From assembly GCF_013114835.1 (NCBI RefSeq), contig NZ_JAAVLW010000001.1, forward strand, positions 1 through 64,000: a stretch of DNA of 64,000 bases, in the 5' to 3' direction. The DNA comes from Bradyrhizobium archetypum. GTDB taxonomy: Bacteria > Pseudomonadota > Alphaproteobacteria > Rhizobiales > Xanthobacteraceae. The notes under the pieces are model-generated. The model was given only the letters and a program-made list of their open reading frames with translations, did no database searches and was not told the DNA's origin. Made by a program: the position numbers and the translations under genes. Shown piece by piece: positions 41,014-51,000 of this stretch (position 1 is the first letter of the stretch; each line of letters starts with the position of its first letter).

Positions 41014-41959
41014 CTTGGCTAACCGTACACCTGACACCGGCCTCCTCCGGCCCTGCGGGCCTCATCGCCGATGCGACGGGTTCAATTAAGTCTTCAAGGG
41101 AAGTGGAGGACCGAATCAACGAGATCCGGACAGGATTGCAGAGCTCGCCCGGTGTTCAGTCTATCTCGCCCTCTGAAAACATCGCGGACAAGGTGATGAC
41201 GATCCTGGGGAGTCTTCATGATCCAGGTTACCTTGAGGCGCTCCGGCTCGGGCCACATCCACGAGAGCCCGAAATTACCGAGCTTGCCAGTCGATATGCA
41301 GCAGCCGGTGTGCCGCAGAACACATCCGTCGACGCCGGAAGCTATCAGCGCGCGCTTTTTTCCGCCGCTACCGGCTTCGCAGCCGCGACCACGATCGCCT
41401 CTAAGCGAAGTCCGGTCAGCTACGCACTGTGTCGGCCGCCCGGGCATCACGCGGGGCGCAGCTTCATGGGCGGGTACTGCCTGCTCAACAACGCTGCTGT
41501 CGCGGCCCTGAGCCTGCGCGCGTCGGGCTTCCACAGGCCGGCCATCATCGACCTCGATTTCCACCCTGGCAATGGAACAAGCGATGTGCTGAGCGCACAC
41601 CCGTCCCGCAACTTCAACCAGCACTCGGCAGCCACAGGTATCTTGAATTTCTGACCGACCCGAGCGCGGCAGAATACATATCGGCGCTTCGCGGGCTTCT
41701 GGAATCCGACTGGGCTATCACGCTGGATGTTCTGGTTGTCAGCTTGGGCTACGATATCGTCGTTGGAGATCCGCATGGCGGCTGGACGCTTCCGCCAGAC
41801 GTCTACCGAGAAATCGGCCTGGCATTGGCCACGATCGGCAAGCCGATCTGCATCGTACAGGAGGGCGGCTACCGACTGGACGCGTTGTCGGCCTGCGCAG
41901 CGCATTTATCCGCGGGCCTGCGAATTGGAATGAAGGAAACAGGCAGGAGCCATACATGA
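41010..41959 (+). CDS. Histone-deacetylase-like amidohydrolase, internally disrupted
   Basis: The HDAC/acetylpolyamine amidohydrolase family removes acetyl groups with a catalytic zinc. The first part (41010-41654) has LHDPGYLEAL, CRPPGHHAGRSFMGGYCLLNNAAVAA with the catalytic histidines, and IIDLDFHPGNGTSD with zinc ligands Asp and His. The second frame (to 41959) has LEFLTDPSAAEYISALRGLL, DVLVVSLGYDIVVGDPHGGW with the third zinc ligand, and CIVQEGGYRLDAL. Roughly 45 residues of family sequence between NGT and YLEFLTD are missing and the frame changes near 41630, so the gene is broken as read. GTG 41010 overlaps the previous stop. Paired with the GNAT domain it suggests N-acetyl protection and release of a toxic amine. 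Confidence 0.75.
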
Positions 41960-42267
41960 ACGACACCTCAGCCCCCGATGCTGGCCTTCTTCCGTTTCGA
42001 GACCTCATCAACGAGTTGGACAACCAACTGGTGGAGATCCTCAGCCAGAGACTCTCCATCTGCGCTAAGGTGGAGCGTTACAAGAAGAAGCGCGGGATCG
42101 CGATGATGCAACCCAATCGAGTTGCAGAGGTAAGGGCACGCTGCGCCGAGCTTGGGGCGGAACGCGGCCTGCGCAGGGAATTCACTGAAGATATCTATGA
42201 TACTATCATAGAAGAGGCCTGCAAACTCGAAGCCAAGATCATAGACGAGGAGAGGATCGTCTCCTGA
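41956..42267 (+). CDS. AroQ-type chorismate mutase, probable 4-amino-4-deoxychorismate mutase (PapB-like)
   Basis: This 103-residue helical protein has the AroQ layout: FRDLINELDNQLVEILSQRLSICAKVERYKKKRGIAMMQPNRVAEVRARCAELG, then a third helix EFTEDIYDTIIEEACKLEAKII. Arg in helix 1 (RDLINELD), Arg47-like RLSICAKV, Lys in YKKKRG and the R/E of the later helices follow the AroQ active site. The GIxMMQPxRV wording is as in PapB-type mutases that rearrange 4-amino-4-deoxychorismate to 4-amino-4-deoxyprephenate in p-aminophenylalanine pathways. Start and stop overlap both neighbours, so it is tightly coupled in the operon. It appears intact. Confidence 0.85.
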   Translation: MNDTSAPDAGLLPFRDLINELDNQLVEILSQRLSICAKVERYKKKRGIAMMQPNRVAEVRARCAELGAERGLRREFTEDIYDTIIEEACKLEAKIIDEERIVS

Positions 42268-42845
42268 TGGTCCGCATTTACACGCTCGGCCCGGCGAGAA
42301 GCTGTCACCATCATGCGGCCCTCAAATATCTCGACTTCCAACGGATCGAGCTGCGAGACATCATACTCGTTGACGAACTCGTCGCTGCGGCGGCGGAGGC
42401 CGCAGATCGCGGAGACAGCTATGTTCTCCAATGCAGCGCGCACCTGAATGTCCACCTCCTAACCGAGAAATTCCGCAATCGGCTGCAGGTCGTGGACACC
42501 TTCATACTGCCTACTCAAAGCATCGCGGTCGTCAAACGCAAGGATGTGAAGGAGCCTCGGACACTGGGACTCCCCGAGCCAACGGTGGGGTATATCGACC
42601 CAAAAGCATGGAATAAGCTGATTTTCGAAACAACAAAGCCGGTTGTAGAGAAAAAACTCCTTGAAGGCCTATATGATGCGGGGGTTGCTTACAGCAGATC
42701 GGCGCTCGAACATCCCGACGAGCTTGAGATCATACAGGAGATCGGCGAGGTGGTGACGACGTGGCTGCTATACGGCCCTCGTCCCCGCTATTCGGGCACG
42801 ATTATCGCCAGCCCCTATCCTGAGTTGCATGACCTGCTGCCTTGA
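42267..42845 (+). CDS. Prephenate-dehydratase-fold protein resembling BacA-type prephenate decarboxylases
   Basis: The 192-residue protein opens with YTLGPARSCHHHAALKYL, aligned with the FLGPxGSxSxxAA loop of the dehydratase fold, continues with VLQCSAHLNVHLLTEKFRNRLQVVDTFILPTQSIAVVKR and ends with GEVVTTWLLYGP. Length and pattern match bacilysin BacA (about 200 residues), which decarboxylates prephenate without aromatising it. The Thr-Arg-Phe motif required for dehydratase activity is absent (TTWLL instead), and no ACT domain is present. With an aminodeoxychorismate synthase and mutase upstream, the natural substrate would be 4-amino-4-deoxyprephenate. ATG 42267 overlaps the mutase stop. Similarity is judged by eye. 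Confidence 0.65.
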   Translation: MVRIYTLGPARSCHHHAALKYLDFQRIELRDIILVDELVAAAAEAADRGDSYVLQCSAHLNVHLLTEKFRNRLQVVDTFILPTQSIAVVKRKDVKEPRTLGLPEPTVGYIDPKAWNKLIFETTKPVVEKKLLEGLYDAGVAYSRSALEHPDELEIIQEIGEVVTTWLLYGPRPRYSGTIIASPYPELHDLLP

Positions 42846-42876
42846 ACACATCACAATAAGCTGAACCAGCACCGTC

Positions 42877-44082
42877 ATGAGCTTATCCCCTCCTGATACG
42901 CGAACGAAACTGATCCTTGCCGCTCTGACCATCGCTGCGTTCGCGATTGGCCTAGATACGTTTGTCGTCATCGGGGCACTCGAAGTGATTTCTCGTGACC
43001 TCAAGATTTCAACCGGTGCGGCGGGCTGGATCATCTCGATCTACGCACTCTGCTACGCCGTTTTCGCGCCGCTGAATGCCTGGATGTTCAAGGCCGTAAG
43101 CCGCCGCAATGTCCAGATCCTATCCGTTTCAATCTTCATCGTCGGCAACCTGATCTGCGCAATCGCTCCGAACGTTCTAACCCTCGCTGCAGCTCGCGTC
43201 ATTTCGGCCTACGGCGCAGCGATGTTCACCCCGGCGGCCACCGCACTGGCGGCCGAGCTCCTGCCGCCCGCTCGCAAAGGGTTGGCATTGTCCCTCATCT
43301 TCGGTGGCATGACCGTTTCACAGGTTGCGGGTGTTCCGGCGACCAGCTGGATCGCGGATGCCATCGGCTGGCGTTTCGCCTTCGGTTTTGTCGTCGTTGC
43401 CGGGCTTCTCGCATTGCTGATTTTCGCCCCTATAATGTCCGGTGTCTCTGCCAAGGCGCCAGAGCGCGGAAACGGCCCGGCTTCGAAAGACTTCTCCAAG
43501 GTCGTCTACGGGATTCTTTCGGTTACGCTATTTGTGGTTGTCTCCGAGTTCATCGTTTACTCCTATGTGAGCGTCTTCATCACCGGTTCTCTGCTTACCG
43601 GAGTGCCGCTGCTCTCAGCCGCGCTCTTTGCGTACGGTTTTGGAGCTGTGACGGGAAACGCAGCGTGCGGCTTTCTAACCGATCGTTTCGGCCCCTACAA
43701 AGTCCTTATTGCGGCGGTCGGCGCACAACTAATCCTTCTCGTAGGTTTGGTTGCATTCGGGCACCATGGTGCCTTAACCGTGCTCATCGCTTTTCTTTGG
43801 GGCAACGTGAGCTATATGTATCTGGTTCCGATCCAGCACCGGCTTCTCGGTCTGGCCGGGGACAGGTCGAAGCTCGTTCTGGCAATGAACAGCTCGACCA
43901 CCTTCGCAGGAATCGCCATCGGCGCTTTTCTCGGCGGCATCCTCGTCGAAATCAGCGGGGTCACATCCCTTGCTGTAGGGTCCATCCTGATTGGCCTCAT
44001 CGGCGTCGGACTGGCTGTTGCCTTCATGCGCGATGTCGCACCTGCAGAAGCTGCGACTCCGGCATGCCTTAGGTTCGACTAG
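42877..44082 (+). CDS. MFS exporter (AraJ/DHA1-like)
   Basis: The 401-residue inner-membrane protein has twelve hydrophobic segments, beginning LILAALTIAAFAIGLDTFVVIGALEVIS. Family marks are LNAWMFKAVSRRNVQILSVSIFIVGNLICAIAPN between helices 2 and 4, RVISAYGAAMFTPAATALAAELLPPARKG and the second-half repeat GFLTDRFGPYKVLI. It is the last gene of the operon, 31 bases after the BacA-like gene, so it most likely exports the operon's product or confers self-protection. It is intact. Confidence 0.88.
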   Translation: MSLSPPDTRTKLILAALTIAAFAIGLDTFVVIGALEVISRDLKISTGAAGWIISIYALCYAVFAPLNAWMFKAVSRRNVQILSVSIFIVGNLICAIAPNVLTLAAARVISAYGAAMFTPAATALAAELLPPARKGLALSLIFGGMTVSQVAGVPATSWIADAIGWRFAFGFVVVAGLLALLIFAPIMSGVSAKAPERGNGPASKDFSKVVYGILSVTLFVVVSEFIVYSYVSVFITGSLLTGVPLLSAALFAYGFGAVTGNAACGFLTDRFGPYKVLIAAVGAQLILLVGLVAFGHHGALTVLIAFLWGNVSYMYLVPIQHRLLGLAGDRSKLVLAMNSSTTFAGIAIGAFLGGILVEISGVTSLAVGSILIGLIGVGLAVAFMRDVAPAEAATPACLRFD

Positions 44083-44245
44083 GGCACACGACCCCATGAG
44101 CCAATAGGTAACATTGCTCAGCTTCGCCCCGACTACGACAACTTTCATTAATCTAAATCGGGGGAAAAGGCCTGCTCCAGATTTAGGGTTCGACCGATCT
44201 GCGGGATGCCCCGCAACGTCCAACGAGTGAGAGACGCGCGGGGCG

Positions 44246-44884
44246 CTACGCCTCGCGCATCACGGTCTTCAGATAGTTGTACGCCTTGATGATCTCGATC
44301 AGGCGGTCTTCGGTGGAGCGGTCGCCGCCATTGGCGTCGGGATGGTGCTGCTTCACCAGCGCCTTGTACTTGGCCTTGACGTCCTCGAGCGTGGCTTCGG
44401 CGGTGAGCCCCATCACCTGCAGCGCCTTGCGCTCGCGGGTCTCGCGCTTGCCCTGCGCGCCGGGGCCAGGCCGCCAGCCAGCGCGGCCGCTGAGTTCGGC
44501 AAACACGTTGAAGGGATCGGCGGCGCCGCCGAGGTCTTCCTCGACGTTGCCCTTGCCGCGCTTGGCGCTGGTGTTGGCGTCGCCCATCTTCCAGTTCGGG
44601 CGATGGCCGGTCAGCGCATCCTTCTGGTAGCGCGCAACCGCTTCCGGATTCATGCCCTGGAAGAAATTGTAGGACCGGTTGTACTCACGGACATGGTAGA
44701 GACAGAAGTGCCAGTACTCGCGCGCGTTCTCGCGCCCCTTCCGCACGCGGTGCGAGCCCTTGTTCTGGCAGCCCGACCATTCGCAGGGGACGGCCTCCTG
44801 ACCCGCCTGCGCCTTGCGCTTCGCACTCCCCTTGGTAGGCTTGATGCGAATGGAGTCGAAGAATTTTGATGAATCGATCGGCAT
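44246..44884 (-). CDS. DnaJ-domain protein
   Basis: The 212-residue protein has an N-terminal part with a possible Cys/His metal site (CEWSGCQNKGSH...YWHFCLYHVREYN) and a C-terminal J domain from about 145: RKALQVMGLTAEATLEDVKAKYKALVKQHHPDANGGDR, with the HPD motif that stimulates DnaK ATPase. This architecture is widespread in Rhizobiales as a chromosomal gene of unknown client. It is intact and has housekeeping-like codon use, contrasting with its surroundings. A short gap of about 160 bases separates it from the convergent MFS gene. Confidence 0.9.
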   Translation of the reverse strand: MPIDSSKFFDSIRIKPTKGSAKRKAQAGQEAVPCEWSGCQNKGSHRVRKGRENAREYWHFCLYHVREYNRSYNFFQGMNPEAVARYQKDALTGHRPNWKMGDANTSAKRGKGNVEEDLGGAADPFNVFAELSGRAGWRPGPGAQGKRETRERKALQVMGLTAEATLEDVKAKYKALVKQHHPDANGGDRSTEDRLIEIIKAYNYLKTVMREA

Positions 44885-45179
44885 GGCTGACTTTGACTAC
44901 GCAATACTAAACGCTTCAAGTCCTAACATTGCGAATACCTCTCCTTCGACTACGCCATTGACGGAAAGCGGATGCCAAATTATGTCCGCCGCCGCCATGA
45001 GCACCAAAGATGTTATCATAAACGAGTTGCGTGAAGCTTTCACACCCGAAAGCCTCGCGGTGAAGCTTTCATGCTAGAGGTTAGCTCAAGATGTTTTTCG
45101 ATTGCGGCAGTGAGCTCGATAGACCCACCCGGGGCGGTCGGAAACATGACCGGCTATTCCAGAAGATCGACCATCTGCT

Positions 45180-45572
45180 TCAACGCGTCGGCTCGATCGA
45201 CACACCTCTCCGGAAGCTGCGGACGTCAGACTGTTCGGGCTGAAACGCCTCAACTAGAACTGGCACGGCGCTCGCAGGATCGCTGTTGCCACATACGAAA
45301 ACATCAGCGGCCGCGTAGGACCTCTCAGGCCAAGTATGCAAGGTAATGTGCGATTCAGCCAACAAGGCGATTGCGGAGACGCCGTGGCCCGGACAAAACT
45401 TATGAACGTGAAGGTGGAGTAATGTCGCCCTCGCCGCACTGATGGCTTTTCGGATTGCGTCTTCCGCAATGGCCGGATCGTCGAGGTTCTTCGCTCCCCA
45501 TAGCTCGATGAGCATATGCGTCGCACCGCTGGACAGAGCCGGTGGGGCTTCCTTCTCGTTATCAATAGTCAT
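45180..45572 (-). CDS. speH: S-adenosylmethionine decarboxylase proenzyme (SpeH type)
   Basis: The enzyme makes decarboxylated AdoMet for spermidine synthesis. The 130-residue protein from ATG 45572 (GGAG twelve bases upstream) fits the bacterial class 1B length. The self-cleavage site is in LLAESHITLHTWPERSYAAADVFVCG: the Ser of ESH becomes the pyruvoyl group, the following His and the Cys in FVCG assist. The frame is open to 45695 but that extension is not family-like. Alone it cannot make spermidine; no spermidine synthase is adjacent. It appears intact. Confidence 0.88.
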   Translation of the reverse strand: MTIDNEKEAPPALSSGATHMLIELWGAKNLDDPAIAEDAIRKAISAARATLLHLHVHKFCPGHGVSAIALLAESHITLHTWPERSYAAADVFVCGNSDPASAVPVLVEAFQPEQSDVRSFRRGVSIEPTR

Positions 45573-45669
45573 TAAGAAATCTCCATTGAATTTCGGTCCA
45601 GCAAGCTGAGCTATTCTGGATTTAGTGACGAGGTGATCAGGCGCTTGATTTGCCGGCGCTTGGATGCCC

Positions 45670-46190
45670 TCAAATGCCGTCGTTAAATCTGACAACTGCG
45701 ACGACCTTCGGCGACTGATTTATGTCGTTGAGCTGCCGCCAAGTCCTTGATGCGCGATCACCAGCTTGAACGCCATCGGCCTGGCGGTGGTTGGCGACAA
45801 GGAGCCTTTCGTCCGCACCACCCTGTATCGCCCCGGGGCGAACACGCTCTCGATGAGATCGGTGGTGGAGCGCAAGTGATCCCAATGTTCGGCAAGAAAC
45901 TCGTAGAAGGCCAGCAGTGCATCGCGATCCTTGACCAGGCATTCGATCGCCCGGCCGTTCTTGGCCCAATACTTCTCGGCGAAAACGTCGATCGCCGCTT
46001 CGGCGGACGCTCGGTTCTCGCCCCATAGACCTCGCGCAAATCCTTCTTCATAGTGGTCTGCACAGAGAGTGGACCTTGTCCAGGACGTTCACAGTCTTGT
46101 GCATCCAGCATCGCTGGTGGCGTGTGCCGGGAAAGACCTCGTCGAGCGCCTTGTAGAAGTCGAGCGCGCCGTCGCCGACATTGGCCAAAC
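45670..46190 (-). pseudogene. IS256-family (mutator) transposase C-terminal remnant
   Basis: In several minus-strand frames: GDGALDFYKALDEVFPGTRHQRCWMHKTVNVLDKVH (with the CxxH-like helix motif), MKKDLREVYGA, AAIDVFAEKYWAKN, ALLAFYEFLAEHWDHLRSTTDLIESVFAPGRYRVVRTKGSLS and finally NQSPKVVAVVRFNDGI. This is the C-terminal half of an IS256 transposase with at least three shifts. Its upstream side is joined in frame to an outer-membrane protein remnant. Confidence 0.75.
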
Positions 46191-46689
46191 TCGTTGTTAT
46201 TGATGACGGCGCCTTGATTGTTTTGCCAAGCCACGCCTCGCTTGAGGTAGGCCAGTGTGTGGCCCTGCGCGCCAAAAGCGTAACCGAGGCGACCGGCCCC
46301 GGGGACAAGACGTTTGGACTTGCCTTGCAGTTTGCGCTCAGCACTGTGCCGGAGGCCGCGAGGCAGGTATTTGTGCCGTTGGAGATAGCACCGCTGGGAT
46401 TGAGTTTTACGCCAAACACCCAGCTATTCTTCTGCCGGTTGTAGCCGATCTGGCCGCCTGCCAGGAACACAGGAGTATCGAGGACGCCGCCGTAGACTGA
46501 CGGACCGTAGGGATTACTGAAGGATTTTTGGCCGAAACCAACGCCGACGTTCCCGCCAATATATCCTCCGGACCAGCTCAACAGGGCCAGTGGCAGTTGT
46601 ACTGCTGGCTCAAGGTGCGCCGAATTGGCTGCACCGCTTGCGACCAGCGCAATCGTTGTCGCTCCCCAAAAACGAACTCCAGATCGCAT
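46190..46689 (-). pseudogene. Outer-membrane beta-barrel (porin-like) protein, 3' end replaced by IS256 remnant
   Basis: From ATG 46689 the frame encodes a signal-peptide-like start (MRSGVRFWGATTIALVASGAANSA) and SWSGGYIGGNVGVGFGQKSFSNPYGPSVYGG...FLAGGQIGYNRQKNSWVFGVKL, the first strands of an Omp25/OmpA-like beta-barrel common in Rhizobiales. Near 46200 it runs in frame into IS256 transposase codons, so the protein lost its C-terminal strands. The membrane-insertion signal (C-terminal aromatic residue) is gone. Confidence 0.65.
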
Positions 46690-48037
46690 CAAACACTCCG
46701 CGGCGCTTTCCCGATCCACAACCGAGCGCTTCAAGCTGGCATCAGTGATGGCACCGCGACTGAAGCAAGCACCGTGCCGCTTGGAAATTTAGGGGGCTAC
46801 AGTTACTTCGTACCGGGTGCATGCGTCAGGTTGTGGACAATGGTCTTGAAGCTGACAATCGCGCTGTAGCGTCCGACAGTATGCTGCGCAGCAGGAAACC
46901 GCCTTCCTCGCTGCAGCAGTAGCAGGAGATTCTTATTCGCCTGGGCAGGCTTTCGATCTCACCTATCGAGGCTCAGAAACGGTGAAAGCCAATAGATATT
47001 ACCGACGAGCGGAGCCGGCCTGGACGCTGGACCCGTCTACCCGCACAGGGAGCGCACCGGCTACGCCGCGCGTTATCGAAGTTCGGCTGGTTGGGAAGAC
47101 TCATAACGAGCGATCAATCACGCAACGCGGCACGCGTAGGAAAGGCTCATCATCGGTGTCTTCCAGCTTACCACGAATACCGCGTGATAATAACAGGCCG
47201 GCTCCGGCTTCGCCGTAGTGCTGAGTAGCTTTGCCACAACACTATTCTTATCGGTTCTGCTCTAGGAGGGAGTTTCCGAGCATGCGTCTCAGACTAAGAA
47301 GGCGCCATCCGCAATTCCATTCCGGTTCGCAAAGCCGTATCGGTACGCCCCTTTCGGGTCGACTGGACGTCGCCTGCCGTTCACAGCAAACGTTTGTGAG
47401 CGCGTTTTCGTGTGCACCAAGGTAGACGACTTGCGAACATCAGCAGACCAAGGACCCCGCGGTGGGATGGTTCTGCACGCCCACGACTCGGCAAGCCGCC
47501 CATAGCTATCTCGTTATGGCCAAGAGCGTCAAAACGCTTGAGCGCGCAACGACTGCCCTTCAGCGTCTATGCGAACAACGCCGGCCTCGTGGAAAACGGT
47601 AACACGCCTCTGTGTTGGTTCTTGCACAATCGACGTTACCGCTTGGTCGCCGCGGGCGACCTGTAGCGCGGCGAGCGCCAAGTCCCCGCTTTCAGGAGGA
47701 GCGCACCAAATCATTGTGCAGGCGCCTACAAATGAAAGAACTCACAAGCCGGAGCGAGTCTCTGGGCGCGCTTGGTTGCGGATGCCATGCAGACTACCCG
47801 CGTGTCTACTACAAGATCTGGTAGATGCCAACGCCGACTTGAGGCCCTAGCGTCCGGCCGTGTTCCCCTGCCGATCATCGCGGAAACGGTGTGAACGAAG
47901 GACGAGAAGCTAAGAAACGGACAAAACGGCACAGTATGACTGGCAGAACCAGGGTGGCTACGCATTGCACACGCTCAATCAGGATCCTTGGTGTTCTGAT
48001 TTAAGGGTCGCAGAAGGCGACGAATGGCGAGACGCGT
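46690..48037. other. Gap without a recognised gene, upstream of the NRPS
   Basis: About 1.35 kb with scattered short ORFs on both strands. A plausible but unrecognised small ORF is MRLRLRRRHPQFHSG... at 47282-47425 with TAGGAGGGAG upstream. The NRPS promoter probably lies in the last 200 bases, but I cannot name a specific site. Confidence 0.35.
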
Positions 48038-51000
48038 ATGCCTACGGAAAATCGATCAAGCAAAAATCAGCTTGTGGAACTGCAACCGATCGACCCGATC
48101 ACGGCGATCGATCACCTTGCAAGATCGGATCCGGAGAGGGTTGCGCTGAGGTACGGCGCGGACGAACTCACCTACAAAGCGCTGCGATTAAGGTCGGATG
48201 CCCTCGCAAGGACGTTACGAGAGCGGGGCGCTAACGGCATCGTCGTTGGCTATTGGGGTGAGCGGGACCTCGACTGGGCGACGGCGGTAGTTGCAATTCT
48301 GAGGGCTGGAGCAACGTACCTGCCGCTCGATCCATCGTTACCGGCGTCGCGTACATCATTCATGATCGAGCAGAGTCGCTGCGCTCTGATTATTGGCCCA
48401 GACCAGCCAGATTCGCTCAGCAAATTGCAGGCGAGCAGCAAAGGCACGACGCAATTCATAGCGATAGAGGCGGCGCTGCGCGAGGGCCAGACTTCGCCTG
48501 TTGTACCACCATCGCGCGAGGATGGACTCGCCTACATTCTGTTTACGTCGGGTTCGACGGGCAAGCCTAAAGGCGCAATGATCGAGCGCGCAGCCCTAAA
48601 CAATCATTTGGTGGCAAAGATTGATGCCCTCACCCTCAGTCGGACGGATTGCATCGCGCAGACGGCATCGCACTGCTTTGACATCTCGCTGTGGCAGCTT
48701 CTGGCAGGGCTTTGCGTCGGAGCCTCGATCGCGATCATTGATGATGCGACACTGAAATCGCCAGTATTCCTTCAAAATGCAATTCAGGGATACGGCGTGA
48801 CGGTTGTTCAATTCGTTCCGTCGATGCTTGCAATATTTGTTGAATATCTGCAGTCGCTTGCGGCGGCTGAGCGAGCTCTGGACAGTTTGCGGATTATTTC
48901 AACGGTCGGAGAACCTCTAACACCCGGACTGGCGCGTGCGTGGCTGGCCTTGTATCCCCGGGTCCCCATTCTCAACCACTACGGGCCGACCGAGTGCGCG
49001 GACGGCGTTACGCATCATCTGGTTTCCGTGGCGCCTGCGCTGGCTGACCCTTATGTGCCGATCGGCAAACAGATTTCTAACGTTGTGGTTTATGTCGCCG
49101 ACGGACCGAGGCTGTGCAACACGGGAGAGGTCGGCGAAATCTGTGTTAGCGGCGTTGGTGTCGCCGCTGGTTACATCAATGATGATGTTCGCACCAAGGA
49201 TGCCTTTGGGCCAAACCCGTTCTCAAACAACCCGTCGTTCCAGCGCCTATACAGGACAGGTGATCTCGGGCGCGTTCGTTCCGATGGCCTTTTGGAATGT
49301 CTTGGTCGACGGGACCGTCAGGTCAAAATCCGCGGGCACAGAATTGAGCTGGGAGAAATCGAGGCCCGCCTCGCCGCTCATCATTTGGTACGTGGCGCCG
49401 TCGCGGTTGCCTCCGTCTGCGCAGGCGTAAAGCTTATGGCGAGAGATATAACCAGGGCCGAGGGGGACACTGGATCAAGACGACTCATTGCGTATGTGTC
49501 AGCTCCGGCTGAAGTAACGGAAGGCGAGCTTCAGAACTTTCTTGCCGAAGCGCTTCCCACCTACATGCTCCCAGAAAGGATCATCCACGTCGGCGGTATT
49601 CCACTGACCAGAAACGGAAAGGTCGATTTTGCAGCATTGCCGGACCCGACCAGTGTTCGCCCTCCAATGTCGACGCCATTCGAGGAGCCGCAAACAGAGC
49701 TCGAAGCCCAGCTGTGTCAAATTTGGTGCGGCGTTCTGCGTATTGAGAACATTGGCGTGAATGACCAGTTCATGAGCCTCGGCGGAGACTCGCTCCGGGC
49801 AATGCTCATATTGGGCCAGTTGAAGACCAAGCTCGGAGTGAGAACGGATTTCAGGCTGGTCCTGAATGGAACGATCCGATCTCTTGCGGCTTCGATCTCG
49901 GCCCGAGTCGACTCCAAACCGTGCACAGCCCCGACGCACGGAAAGCTCATGCGATCGCCTCTGACGCGAGTTCAGGAGCACCTTTGGTTTCTCTGGCAGC
50001 TCGATCCGTCTGCCAGGAACTACATCATTCAAGGCGGCCTGCGGGTAAGGGGCATGATCGATCTGGCGGCGTTCAATCGCGCCTGGACCGATGTCGTTCA
50101 CTCCCATCAGGCACTTTCGGCATGCTTTATCGACGAGGACGGTCCGGTTCAGCTCTTTGATGCTCCGCAAGACGCAAGTCTTGAATTGACTGATGCATCT
50201 CATCTCACGGCGCAGGAAGCTGAGGAGCTGATCGCAGAGTTACGGCGAACAGAGCTGAACGGCAGCTTTGATCTCAGCCAAGGCCATCTGTTTCGCGCGC
50301 GCATGATCCGTTTTGGTCCCGACAACCATCTCATATTGATCACTGCTCACGAAATTATCATCGATGCCTGGTCGATCTCTGTTCTGCTTAGGGACCTTCG
50401 ACAAAGGTACGTTGATGCCGCGGCGTTTTTGCCAGAGAACCGCGCCTCACTCTCGACCTACGCGGCCTGGGAAACACAACACGTTACTGCAGAGGCGCTG
50501 GCCAACCAACGTAGCTATTGGCGTCGTCAAATTGGTGATGATCCGCCGGTGCTTTCGATTGGAACGGGACGAGCGCGGCCGCAGACAAATTCTTACCGCG
50601 GCGCTTCGCATCCGGTTCTGCTTGGCAGCAAGCTCTCCAATCAGGTACGTGAGTTTGCGCGCCGACATAGCTGCACCACTTCGACAACACTCCTCGCATG
50701 CTTCAAGCTGCTGCTGCGCACGTATAGCGGTCAGGACGATATTATCGTTGGCATACCGCACGTCGTACGGGATCAACCTGGCAGCGCCGAAATCGTTGGC
50801 TTTTTCCTGAATATGCTGCCAATCCGCACCGCGATCGATGTCGGCGAGTCCTTTGCGGTTCATGCCTTGCGCGTCCAGGGCCTGGTCAGCGATGCCATCG
50901 CAAATTCGGCGTATCCGTTCGGCTGGATGGTAAGAGATACCCGGCTGCATCGCGAAGCGGGACGATCACCGATCTTCCAGGTCATGTTCAACATGTACTC

